Positions 34,270 to 41,649 of a stretch of DNA of 64,000 nt are shown here, piece by piece. The DNA is taken from contig NZ_BMKC01000001.1 in assembly GCF_014643775.1 (NCBI RefSeq), forward strand, positions 992,001 to 1,056,000. Direction: 5' to 3'. Position 1 is the stretch's first letter. Every line of letters begins with the position of its first letter. The notes beneath the pieces were generated by a model. That model searched no databases. It was not told the DNA's origin and saw only the letters and a program-made list of their open reading frames with translations. The position numbers and the translations under genes were made by a program. Origin of the DNA: Arenimonas soli. Its GTDB lineage: Bacteria; Pseudomonadota; Gammaproteobacteria; Xanthomonadales; Xanthomonadaceae.

Positions 34270-35421
34270 TTACAGGCCCAGGGCCTTGGCCTTGAGCGCG
34301 TCGTAGTCGTCCTGGGTAATCAGGCCCAGGTCCAGCATCTCCTTGGCCTTCTTCAGCTTGGCGATGGGGTCATCGGCCGCCGGCGCGGCCGGCGCCACCG
34401 GCTGCTGCAGGCTGCCCACGCCACCCATCATGCCGCCGGCCATTCCCAGGCCCACCAGGCCCGCCGCACCGCTGTTCTCGCCGGCCGACTGCATGCCGGC
34501 CGCCACGCTGGCCTGCAGGTTGGAATTGCCGCGGCTGCCGGTCAGCGCATCGGCGCGCTGCACGGTCTTGAGCAGTTCCTTGGTGTTTGCGTCGTATTCA
34601 ATGGAAATGATGGCGGTCTTGACGATGGCCAGGCCGCGGTCGGAACTCCACTGGTAGGCGTGTTCCACCGCCGCCGAAAGGCTCTTGGCGAAACCCACCG
34701 AGTCCTGCTGCAGCTTGGTGATGCGGTTGCCCTTGCCCGGGTCGTTCGTATACAGGCTGAAGGCCGGCGCCAGCGAACCCACCACTTCATTGAACAGCTG
34801 GCTGGCCGCGGCGTTGTCGATGTCGGTGAAATCAAACACCTGGCCGGGCTGCAGGTACTTGGCCGGCACGAAGTTCTTCACGAACAGGATAGGGTCGGTG
34901 ATCTTGAGCGTGTACGAGCCACGCGTCACCGCGCCGACCTGGGTATTGAGGAAGCCGTCGTCCCAGTAGATTTCCGACTGGGTGCCGAAGCGGTTGTCCG
35001 GCAGTTCCTTCAGGGAGACGAAGAAGGCGCGCTGCTGCGAGCCCGGCTGGCCGCCGAACTTGAAGCGCTCCCAGCTCTGCTTGATCAGCGAAGACACCAG
35101 GCCGTCGCCGGCGAACACGGACTTGGAGTTGTTGTCGTCCGAACGCCACTCGTAGCCACCCGGTTCCGCGGCGAAGCCGGTGATGGCGCCGTCCTGCATC
35201 AGCAGCAGGCCGTAACCTTCGGGCACGACGATCTTCGAGCCGTTGGTGATGATGTTGGACGAGGCGCTGGTATTCGATCCGCGCCCGGCATTGGTGCCCT
35301 GCGGCACGGCGGCGAACAGCGCGGCCGTGGCCGGCAGGCCGCTTGGTACCGTGTAGAAGTCCTTCCACTGGTCGGCCAGCACGCCACCGACCGAACCCAC
35401 CACCGCCTGCACAAGACCCAT
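34270..35421 (-). CDS. SPFH-domain protein (YdjI-like) with C-terminal SHOCT-type tail
   Basis: A 383-residue protein from the ATG at 35419-35421 with GGGGAG upstream. After W-K-D-F-Y and a short Ser/Asn-rich region, the SPFH-like body (about 55-290) has K-I-V-V-P-E-G-Y-G-L-L-L-M-Q-D-G and F-F-V-S-L-K-E-L. A Gly/Ala/Met-rich linker (about 300-345) leads to a short C-terminal motif, D-P-I-A-K-L-K-K-A-K-E-M-L-D-L-G-L-I-T, typical of SHOCT-like oligomerisation tails. It is the first gene of a three-gene operon with the zinc-ribbon and small membrane proteins, probably a membrane-stress or membrane-organising complex. Confidence 0.88.
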   Translation of the reverse strand: MGLVQAVVGSVGGVLADQWKDFYTVPSGLPATAALFAAVPQGTNAGRGSNTSASSNIITNGSKIVVPEGYGLLLMQDGAITGFAAEPGGYEWRSDDNNSKSVFAGDGLVSSLIKQSWERFKFGGQPGSQQRAFFVSLKELPDNRFGTQSEIYWDDGFLNTQVGAVTRGSYTLKITDPILFVKNFVPAKYLQPGQVFDFTDIDNAAASQLFNEVVGSLAPAFSLYTNDPGKGNRITKLQQDSVGFAKSLSAAVEHAYQWSSDRGLAIVKTAIISIEYDANTKELLKTVQRADALTGSRGNSNLQASVAAGMQSAGENSGAAGLVGLGMAGGMMGGVGSLQQPVAPAAPAADDPIAKLKKAKEMLDLGLITQDDYDALKAKALGL

Positions 35422-35563
35422 GTCTTTTCTCCCCGATTCGTGGCCGGAACAGTACCGGCCATGTGTTTCAAAAACATACCGGGGCGACGCCTGGGGCGCC
35501 AGCATCATTGGTAATGGGTGTCTGTGCCCATCGCTGGCCGCCGATGGTGCAGGGGGCTGGGCT

Positions 35564-37120
35564 CTAGAAGCCCAGATCGCCGAGCGCCGTCGAAACCCGC
35601 GCCCGCGCCGATGCCGACTGCATCGGGAAGGCCCGGAAGAAGTCCCCGCTGCGCAGGGCCGGGTTCCGGGACTGCACGTTGCGGACCCAGGCCTGGGCCT
35701 GGCTGGCATTGCCGGCCAGCGCATGCGCCACGGCGGCGATCAGGGCGATCAGCACATGGGCTCCCGGCGCCCGTGCCGCCCGATCCGCCCAATCCGCCGC
35801 CTCGGCATCCTCGCCCTGCACCAGGTGGGTGAAGGCGCGGGTGCCGACCATGGCGTAGTGCATCGGGTCGATCGGGCTCAGGCGCATGGCCAGGTCCACG
35901 TGTTCGCGGCTTTCCAGGGCGCGCTCCGACAGCGACTCGGCCCAGGCCCGCGCGTAAAGCCCGTGTGCGTAGTGCGGGCTCAGCGCGGTGGCGCGCTCCA
36001 GCCAGCCCAGGCTGCCGTGCAGGTCGCTTTCCAGCCAGTAGCTGCGGCCCATGGCGAAGTTTACGAAGGGGTCCAGCGGGTCGAGTTCGACGCCGCGTTC
36101 GGCGAGCTGGCGGGCCAGGGCGGTTTCGCCGGCAATGTCTTCGCTATGGCGCAGGAAGGCGCTTTGGAAGTGCACGAATGACAGCCCGGCATGGGCGCGG
36201 GCGAAACCGGGGTCCTTGGCGATCGATTGCCGGAACAGGGCCAGGGCCGTCGCATTGTCGCTGCGGTTGAAGCGGTACATATGCTGCAGGCCCAGGTGGT
36301 AGGCCGACCAGGCGTCCAGGTTTTCGCTGACCGACAGGCGCGCCCGCGTGGCTTCGTGCGCGGGGATGCGTATTTCCAGTGCGGACAGGGTCTTGGCGCG
36401 GATGTCTTCGCGCAGCGGGTGCACGTCGCCGAGGGGCACCACGAAGTTTTCGGCCCAAACGACGCCGCCGTCGCGGGTATCGGTCAACTCGACCATGACG
36501 GCCAGGCGGCTCCCCGTTTGTTCGACGCTGCCGGACAGGTAATAACGAACGCCCAGCAGCCGGCCGATTTCGCCGGGGTCGGCTTCGGCGCCGCGCAGGC
36601 GGAACGAGGACTCGCGTGCGGTGACGAACAGCCAGTGCAGCCGGGCCAGGTCGGCGATCAGCTCGTGGGCAAGGGCATCGGCCAGGGTGGCGTAGGTGGC
36701 GTTCTGGCCGATCAGTCGGAAGGGCAGCACGGCGATGGAAGGCCGGACGCCCGGCGTCGCCGCCGCGGGTTCGTCATCGGCAGCCGCCACCGTCACCAAA
36801 GGCTCGGCGCGAACCACCCGCGCTTGCGCGACGAAACGAAAGCCCTTGCGGTGCAGGGTTTTGATGAAACGCTGGGTCCGGCCGTCGTCGCCCAGGGCCT
36901 GCCGCGCGGTCTTGACCCGGCTGTCGATGGCGGAATCGGACACCACGCGGCCGTCCCAGACCTTTTCGATGATTTCGTCGCGGGACACCACGCGCTCGCC
37001 GTTGGCCACCAGCAGCGCGAGCAGGGCGAACACCTGCGGTTCCAGCGGGCGCACGGCGCCGCCGGCGCGCAGTTCCAGCCTGGCCAGATCCAGCTCGAAG
37101 CCGTCGAAACGGTAGATCAT
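35564..37120 (-). CDS. Winged-helix transcriptional regulator with TolB/FlgO-like and TPR domains (CadC-like)
   Basis: A 518-residue regulator. Residues 1-95 form an OmpR/PhoB-type winged helix (Y-R-F-D-G-F-E-L-D to K-G-F-R-F-V-A). Unlike CadC there is no membrane helix. A middle domain (about 128-235; S-I-A-V-L-P-F, L-S-G-S-V-E, V-V-W-A-E-N-F) resembles the FlgO/TolB-N-like region seen in cyclase-linked regulators. The C-terminal half is tetratricopeptide repeats. The protein should be cytosolic and bind a partner protein or ligand through the repeats. It is divergent from the tautomerase gene, and the 138 bases between them probably hold both promoters. Confidence 0.88.
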   Translation of the reverse strand: MIYRFDGFELDLARLELRAGGAVRPLEPQVFALLALLVANGERVVSRDEIIEKVWDGRVVSDSAIDSRVKTARQALGDDGRTQRFIKTLHRKGFRFVAQARVVRAEPLVTVAAADDEPAAATPGVRPSIAVLPFRLIGQNATYATLADALAHELIADLARLHWLFVTARESSFRLRGAEADPGEIGRLLGVRYYLSGSVEQTGSRLAVMVELTDTRDGGVVWAENFVVPLGDVHPLREDIRAKTLSALEIRIPAHEATRARLSVSENLDAWSAYHLGLQHMYRFNRSDNATALALFRQSIAKDPGFARAHAGLSFVHFQSAFLRHSEDIAGETALARQLAERGVELDPLDPFVNFAMGRSYWLESDLHGSLGWLERATALSPHYAHGLYARAWAESLSERALESREHVDLAMRLSPIDPMHYAMVGTRAFTHLVQGEDAEAADWADRAARAPGAHVLIALIAAVAHALAGNASQAQAWVRNVQSRNPALRSGDFFRAFPMQSASARARVSTALGDLGF

Positions 37121-37258
37121 GGCGCAGTATAGGGCCGCCAAAGGCGCTGCCAGGCAGTGTGGAATGTCATATCTCCAGCACTTCTCCAGGAAACCTCCAA
37201 GCCTTGCCGGCCGGGCGGGTGTGAACTGGCACCTCCCCAACCCAAGCAGGAGAAACCC

Positions 37259-37483
37259 ATGCCCCTGGTCACCATCGACGTCATCAAGGACGTTTTCACC
37301 CCGCAGCAGAAGCAGGCCCTGATCAACAAGGTCACCGAAGCCGTGGTCGCCGTGGAAGGCGAAGCCCTGCGCGGCGTCACCTGGGTGCGCATCAAGGAGT
37401 TCGAAGGCGGCGACTGGGCCATCGGCGGCCAGCCGCTCGCAGCGAAGGACGTGCACGCCATGGCCAAGGCCAACGCCGCCTGA
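37259..37483 (+). CDS. 4-oxalocrotonate tautomerase family protein
   Basis: A 74-residue protein from ATG 37259, with CAGGAG upstream. After Met removal, Pro1 is the N-terminal base used by this family (M-P-L-V-T-I-D-V). The body follows the beta-alpha-beta plan of small tautomerases ([13 protein letters not shown], then T-W-V-R-I-K-E). It would form oligomers and tautomerise small 2-oxo acids; the substrate is unknown. It is divergent from the CadC-like regulator, which may control it. Confidence 0.88.
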   Translation: MPLVTIDVIKDVFTPQQKQALINKVTEAVVAVEGEALRGVTWVRIKEFEGGDWAIGGQPLAAKDVHAMAKANAA

Positions 37484-37582
37484 CGCCCGGCAAACCGGGG
37501 CGGGGCGGCGGCGCCTGCCGGGCCTGTCGCCCCGTGCCCGGCGGATTCCGGCGCGGCGATCGCCGCAACGGGCTACTCTAGA

Positions 37583-37628
37583 CCGACAAGTCCGAAGGCC
37601 ATGCCGGCCTTCGGGGCGGCATTGTCGG
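37583..37628 (+). promoter_or_regulatory. Structured 5' leader of the cation/proton antiporter
   Basis: Two nested stems lie just before the antiporter start. The outer stem is CCGACAA (37583-37589) with TTGTCGG (37622-37628); the inner is CCGAAGGCC (37592-37600) with GGCCTTCGG (37606-37614). The outer right arm takes in part of the ribosome-binding GGAG at 37627-37630. There is no T-run, so this is not a plain terminator. It could control translation in response to an ion or pH; no known riboswitch class was recognised. Confidence 0.5.
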
Positions 37629-37635
37629 AGACCGC

Positions 37636-38871
37636 ATGGACGCCTACGAATTCGCGCTGTTGCTGGTCGGGCTCGCGCTTCTGGGCGCCGCCTGGGTGCC
37701 CCACCTGGTCAAGCGCAACCCGCTGACCCTGCCCATCCTTTATGTGGCGCTGGGCGCCTTCGTGTACACGCTGCCGTTGCCGCTGGTGCCGGCCAATCCG
37801 GTGCGTTTCCCGCTGATCACCGAACGCCTGACCGAACTGGCCGTGCTGGTGGCGCTGGTGGGCGTGGGCCTGCGCATCGACACCCGCTTTGGCTGGAAGC
37901 GCTGGTCGCTGACCTGGCGGCTGCTGGGTATCACCATGCCGCTGACCATCCTGGCCGGGCTGTGGCTGGGCCAGGCCTGGCTGGGCTACAGCGTGGCCAC
38001 GGCGATGCTGCTGGGTGCGGTGCTGGCGCCCACCGACCCGGTGCTGGCCGGCGATGTGCAGGTGTATGCGCCCGGCGAGGGCGGCGAAGACCCGGTGCGG
38101 TTCGCGCTGACCTCGGAAGCCGGCTTCAACGACGGCCTGGCCTTTCCCTTCGTCTGGCTGGCGGTGGCCCTGGCCCTGGCCACCGATGGCGCGCCGGTGG
38201 ACTGGAACAAATGGATCACCATCGACGTGCTGTGGCGCGTGCTGGGCGGCGCGGCGATCGGCATCCTGGTGGGCTACGCGCTGATGCTGCTGATTTTCCG
38301 CAGCGAAAAGGAGCCCACGCTGTCCAAGAGTGGCGAAGGCCTCACCGCCCTGGCCATCACGCTTATCGTTTATGGCGTGGCCGAGCTATGCCACACCTAC
38401 GGTTTCCTGGCGGTGTTCGTGGCCGCGCTGGTCATCCGCCAAAAGGAAGAAACCAGCAAGTTCCACGGCGTGCTCGACACCTTCGCCCAGCAGTGCGAGA
38501 AGCTGCTGATGGCCCTGATGCTGCTGCTGCTGGGTGGCGCGCTGGCCAGCGGCATCCTGTCGGCCCTTAGCTGGGAAGGCGTCGTCTTCGCGCTGGTGTT
38601 CGTGCTGGTGGTCCGCCCCGTCGCCGGCTGGCTGGGGCTGATCGGCGCCAAGGTGCCGCCGCGCGACCGCTGGGCCATTGCCATCTTCGGCGTGCGCGGC
38701 ATCGGCTCGTTCTATTACCTGGCCTTCGCCATGAACCACGCCTACTTCCGCGATTCACGCGAGCTGTGGGCGGTGGTGGTGATGGTGGTGGTGCTGTCGA
38801 TCCTGTTCCACGGCCTGACCGCCAGCGCGGTGATGGGCTGGCTGGACCGCCGCCGGCGCGACCGCGCCTGA
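37636..38871 (+). CDS. Cation/proton antiporter, CPA1 family
   Basis: A 411-residue inner-membrane protein with about 12 hydrophobic helices across its length. L-A-P-T-D-P-V-L-A-G-D-V (near residue 134) and S-E-A-G-F-N-D-G-L-A-F-P-F (near 160) are the two signatures of CPA1 Na+(K+)/H+ exchangers. The N-D pair of the second holds the ion-binding Asp. The usual long cytosolic C-terminal tail is missing; the protein ends shortly after the last helix (R-R-R-R-D-R-A). A hairpin-forming leader precedes the ATG, which suggests post-transcriptional control. Confidence 0.9.
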   Translation: MDAYEFALLLVGLALLGAAWVPHLVKRNPLTLPILYVALGAFVYTLPLPLVPANPVRFPLITERLTELAVLVALVGVGLRIDTRFGWKRWSLTWRLLGITMPLTILAGLWLGQAWLGYSVATAMLLGAVLAPTDPVLAGDVQVYAPGEGGEDPVRFALTSEAGFNDGLAFPFVWLAVALALATDGAPVDWNKWITIDVLWRVLGGAAIGILVGYALMLLIFRSEKEPTLSKSGEGLTALAITLIVYGVAELCHTYGFLAVFVAALVIRQKEETSKFHGVLDTFAQQCEKLLMALMLLLLGGALASGILSALSWEGVVFALVFVLVVRPVAGWLGLIGAKVPPRDRWAIAIFGVRGIGSFYYLAFAMNHAYFRDSRELWAVVVMVVVLSILFHGLTASAVMGWLDRRRRDRA

Positions 38872-38887
38872 CGGCGGCCCGAAGGCT

Positions 38888-39715
38888 TCACGCCAGGGCC
38901 AGTTGGTCGGACACGCCGGCCGTCGCGGCCGCTACGCCGGCGTGTAGCGCGGCCATGTCGGCGGGAAGTCTGGCCGAGGCGGCCAGCGCGGCCTGTGCCA
39001 GCCGCCGTCCGCTGCGCGTGCCGATCGGCAGGTGTGCGGTCAGCAGCAGGGAGGGTGACAGGCGCTCCACCGCGCCGAAGCGCTGGCTGCGCAGCCCGGC
39101 ATCCAGGTCGGCCTGCCAGGGCGCATCGATGGCTCCCCAGGTGACCAGGCCATCGCGCAAGGTGTCCTCGCTGACGTCGTCCAGGCTCGGGGTCGCGCCC
39201 GGCAGGATCGCGCCGAAGCTGTCCACGGCATACATGGCACCGGCGTCGTCGATGAAGCCCAGGGTTTCCGGGGCGTCGTAGGTGGGCGGGCGCACCGCAC
39301 GCAGGCGGCGGTCGCCGAGAGTCAGTTCGTCACCGGGCATCACCACCTGGGTGCGGGAAACGTCCATGCCGGCCAGCTGCAGTTTCGCCTGGCCAAGCAT
39401 GCCCACGAGCACGCGTGCCTTGGGCGCAAGCGCCAGTATGCGCTGCAGGTTGCCGGTGTGGTCGGGGTCGGCGTGGCTGAGCCAGATCCAGTGCAGGTCG
39501 GCGGGGTCGAGCACGCTGCCCAGCGCGTTGATGAAGCTGTCGCCGAACGGCGCCATGCCGGTGTCGACCAGCATCGGCTCGCGTCCGGCGTGGACGAAGG
39601 CGTTGTTGGCAAGCATGCCAAGGCCGGGGATCTCGGCCCATGCGGGAAGGGCCGTCCATTCGGAACCGAGGGCCTGGATCGGGGCCAGGGAGGGGGCGGG
39701 GGTGTCGGAAGTCAT
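38888..39715 (-). CDS. MBL-fold metallo-hydrolase
   Basis: A 275-residue metallo-beta-lactamase fold protein. The metal motif is H-A-D-P-D-H (81-86): the usual HxHxDH with Asp in place of the second His, a pattern near that of flavodiiron-type oxygen-binding members (HxExDH). M-L-V-D-T-G-M near residue 48 is the expected strand-loop. No flavodoxin domain follows, so it is not a full flavodiiron protein. It is divergent from a TetR gene, and repeated TCAGTGAACA sites lie in the shared region, so TetR probably regulates it. Confidence 0.85.
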   Translation of the reverse strand: MTSDTPAPSLAPIQALGSEWTALPAWAEIPGLGMLANNAFVHAGREPMLVDTGMAPFGDSFINALGSVLDPADLHWIWLSHADPDHTGNLQRILALAPKARVLVGMLGQAKLQLAGMDVSRTQVVMPGDELTLGDRRLRAVRPPTYDAPETLGFIDDAGAMYAVDSFGAILPGATPSLDDVSEDTLRDGLVTWGAIDAPWQADLDAGLRSQRFGAVERLSPSLLLTAHLPIGTRSGRRLAQAALAASARLPADMAALHAGVAAATAGVSDQLALA

Positions 39716-39717
39716 AA

Positions 39718-39727
39718 TCAGTGAACA
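39718..39727. promoter_or_regulatory. TCAGTGAACA site, copy 1 (next to the MBL start)
   Basis: A ten-base sequence identical to that at 39781-39790, placed three to twelve bases upstream of the MBL start codon, with the copies 63 bases (about six helical turns) apart. It is a candidate operator for the divergent TetR protein. Confidence 0.5.
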
Positions 39728-39769
39728 TGGCTGTTTAGGGAAAAGCAGCCTAAATCCGGTCCGGCGGGC

Positions 39770-39804
39770 TTGTCAAGTATTCAGTGAACACCTATGATTC
39801 ATGA
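39770..39804 (+). promoter_or_regulatory. Sigma-70-type promoter of the TetR gene with operator-like spacer
   Basis: TTGTCA (39770-39775) and TATGAT (39793-39798) are separated by 17 bases, a good -35/-10 pair. The spacer contains TCAGTGAACA (39781-39790), the second copy of the repeat near the MBL start. Transcription would begin about seven bases after the -10, at or next to the TetR ATG at 39805, so the mRNA may be leaderless. Binding of TetR in the spacer would give autorepression. Confidence 0.65.
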
Positions 39805-40395
39805 ATGAACGAAAAGCGAAACTACCGGATGCGGCGGCGCGCCGAGAGCCAGGAAGAAACCCGCCAGCGCATCGTCGAGGCCACCATGCAGCTGCACGAA
39901 GAGCTGGGGCCCCGGGCGACAAGCATCAGCGCCATTGCCGATCGGGCCGGCGTGCAGCGGCTCACCGTTTACCGGCATTTCCCGGACGAAGCGGCGGTGT
40001 TCGCGGCGTGCACCGGGGAGTGGGGCCGGCGCAATCCGCCGCCCGATCCGTCCCAATGGGAAAGCGTGGTCGACCCGGCGAAGCGGATATCCGCGGCCCT
40101 GGCGGCTTTCTACGCCTACTACGCCGCGACCCGGCGCATGTGGTCGGTAGCCCATCGCGAGGCGCCCGACGTGCCCGTGCTGCAGCCCGTGCTGGCCGAA
40201 TACGACCACCTGCTGGCCGACCAGGCTGCGGCACTGGCGCCGGGGCGCCGCGGTAGCAAAGCACACAAGCGTGCCGTGGCCACGATCCGGCACGCGCTCT
40301 CGTTCCCGACCTGGGAGTCGCTACAGGGCCAGGGCCTGGACGACAAGGAAAAGCTTGCGTTGGTCGAAGCATGGCTCGAAGGAGTCATGCGTTGA
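39805..40395 (+). CDS. TetR-family transcriptional regulator
   Basis: A 196-residue repressor-type protein. The N-terminal helix-turn-helix is R-Q-R-I-V-E-A-T to A-D-R-A-G-V-Q-R-L-T-V-Y-R-H-F-P (about 21-60), with the TetR signature Y-R-H-F. The C-terminal ligand-binding part has an aromatic-rich helix (A-F-Y-A-Y-Y-A-A-T-R-R-M-W). An overlapping ATG at 39801 is in another frame. It is divergent from the MBL hydrolase and probably controls it and itself through the TCAGTGAACA repeats. The inducer is unknown. Confidence 0.88.
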   Translation: MNEKRNYRMRRRAESQEETRQRIVEATMQLHEELGPRATSISAIADRAGVQRLTVYRHFPDEAAVFAACTGEWGRRNPPPDPSQWESVVDPAKRISAALAAFYAYYAATRRMWSVAHREAPDVPVLQPVLAEYDHLLADQAAALAPGRRGSKAHKRAVATIRHALSFPTWESLQGQGLDDKEKLALVEAWLEGVMR

Positions 40396-40431
40396 TCAGG
40401 GTGGGGCAACGTCCGGCTGCCCGAAGGTCGA

Positions 40432-40893
40432 CTAACGGCAGGTGATCTCGAAGCGCCCCTGGGCCTGTCGCATGGCACCGCGCAGGCTCCCGGCGAAGTA
40501 GCCGGCACCCCTGACCCGCTTGCCCGTGATGTCGAAGTTCATCGCGCTTTCGGCGTGCCACTCGGTGGTGCCGTTGGACGGGCTGACGCTGACGCCGGTC
40601 GGGCCGTCGGGCAGGTTGAAATCAACCACGATTTCGGTGCCTTCATCTTCGGCGGCGTGGCCGGCGATGGCCACCACCGGGCCGGGGGCCACCATGCACT
40701 GCACGTCGGTAATCACGGTCCAGGTCTGGCCGTCGATTTCGATGAAGCCGGCGGGGGCCGGGGCTTGTGGAGTGGCCGGAGCCTGCGTCGCCGGGGCCTC
40801 GCTGGCGCTGCCTTCCGTTTCACCGCCTCGCCCGCAGCCGGTGGCCAGCGCCGTGATCACGATAAGGGCGCTCAGTGACGTCGCAATCCTCAT
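40432..40893 (-). CDS. Hypothetical lipoprotein, possibly LpqH-like
   Basis: A 153-residue protein with a lipoprotein signal ending L-A-T-G-C (Cys20). An Ala/Pro/Thr/Glu linker follows (about 25-48), then a beta-rich domain. The mature domain has a Cys near residue 66 (D-V-Q-C) and another at the second-last position (I-T-C-R), which could pair. The layout of short Pro-rich linker, V/T-rich strands, G-A-G-Y-F-A-G near the end and two cysteines resembles the mycobacterial 19-kDa/LpqH fold, but this is only a pattern impression. Function unknown. Confidence 0.75.
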   Translation of the reverse strand: MRIATSLSALIVITALATGCGRGGETEGSASEAPATQAPATPQAPAPAGFIEIDGQTWTVITDVQCMVAPGPVVAIAGHAAEDEGTEIVVDFNLPDGPTGVSVSPSNGTTEWHAESAMNFDITGKRVRGAGYFAGSLRGAMRQAQGRFEITCR

Positions 40894-40953
40894 GTCGGCT
40901 TCCTCGGCTGGTGGGTGGAGCCCAGTGTGCCAGAGACGCCCGGGCAGCCGAAG

Positions 40954-41433
40954 TCAGCCCTTGCGGGCGGCCTCGATGGCGGCGATGTCGATCTTGCGCA
41001 TGGTCATCATGGCTTCGAAACAGCGTTTGGCCACGGCCGGGTCGGGGTCGGTATAGGCCTCGGTGAGCACGCGCGGGGTGATCTGCCACGACAACCCCCA
41101 CTTGTCCTTGCACCAGCCGCACTCGCTTTCCTGGCCGCCGTTGCCGACGATGGCGTTCCAGTAGCGGTCGGTTTCTTCCTGGTCGTCGGTGGCCACCTGG
41201 AACGAGAAGGCCTCGCTGTGCTTGAAGGTGTCGCCGCCGTTCAGTCCAAGGCAGGGGATGCCCATGACGGTGAACTCCACCGTCAGCACGTCGCCCTGCT
41301 TGCCGGAGGGGTAGTCACCGGGCGCGCGATGCACGGCCTTGACCTCGCTGTCGGGGAATGTGGCGGCGTAGAACTGCGCGGCCTCGAGCGCGGTGCCGTC
41401 GTACCACAGGCAGATCAGGTTCTTGGGGATCAT
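40954..41433 (-). CDS. VOC-family protein (PhnB/3-demethylubiquinone methyltransferase-like)
   Basis: A 159-residue member of the vicinal-oxygen-chelate superfamily. I-C-L-W-Y-D-G-T-A-L-E-A-A-Q-F-Y opens the first beta-alpha-beta unit. G-L-N-G-G-D-T-F-K-H-S-E-A-F-S and Y-W-N-A-I-V-G-N-G-G-Q-E-S-E-C-G-W-C-K-D-K-W-G mark the PhnB-like branch, which is often misnamed a ubiquinone methyltransferase. The role is unknown. A C-terminal extension with M-M-T-M-R-K-I-D-I is typical of this branch. Confidence 0.88.
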   Translation of the reverse strand: MIPKNLICLWYDGTALEAAQFYAATFPDSEVKAVHRAPGDYPSGKQGDVLTVEFTVMGIPCLGLNGGDTFKHSEAFSFQVATDDQEETDRYWNAIVGNGGQESECGWCKDKWGLSWQITPRVLTEAYTDPDPAVAKRCFEAMMTMRKIDIAAIEAARKG

Positions 41434-41649
41434 GGGGGGGCTCCTGTTGGAAAGCAGGGGGCTTCGTATATAGCGGAACCTGAGTTTGGGTGCACCTCAC
41501 GCCCGACTAACGCCCGAAGGCGCACTCTGTCCGTTGCACGGGCCTTCGGCCCGCTGCCGCCCCCTGCCACCGGCCCGCCGGTGCCGCACGTCCGCCGTAC
41601 TCCCGCCTCCCGCTTGGCTGCCCGTGGCGCGCCTTATCAAGGACCCGCC

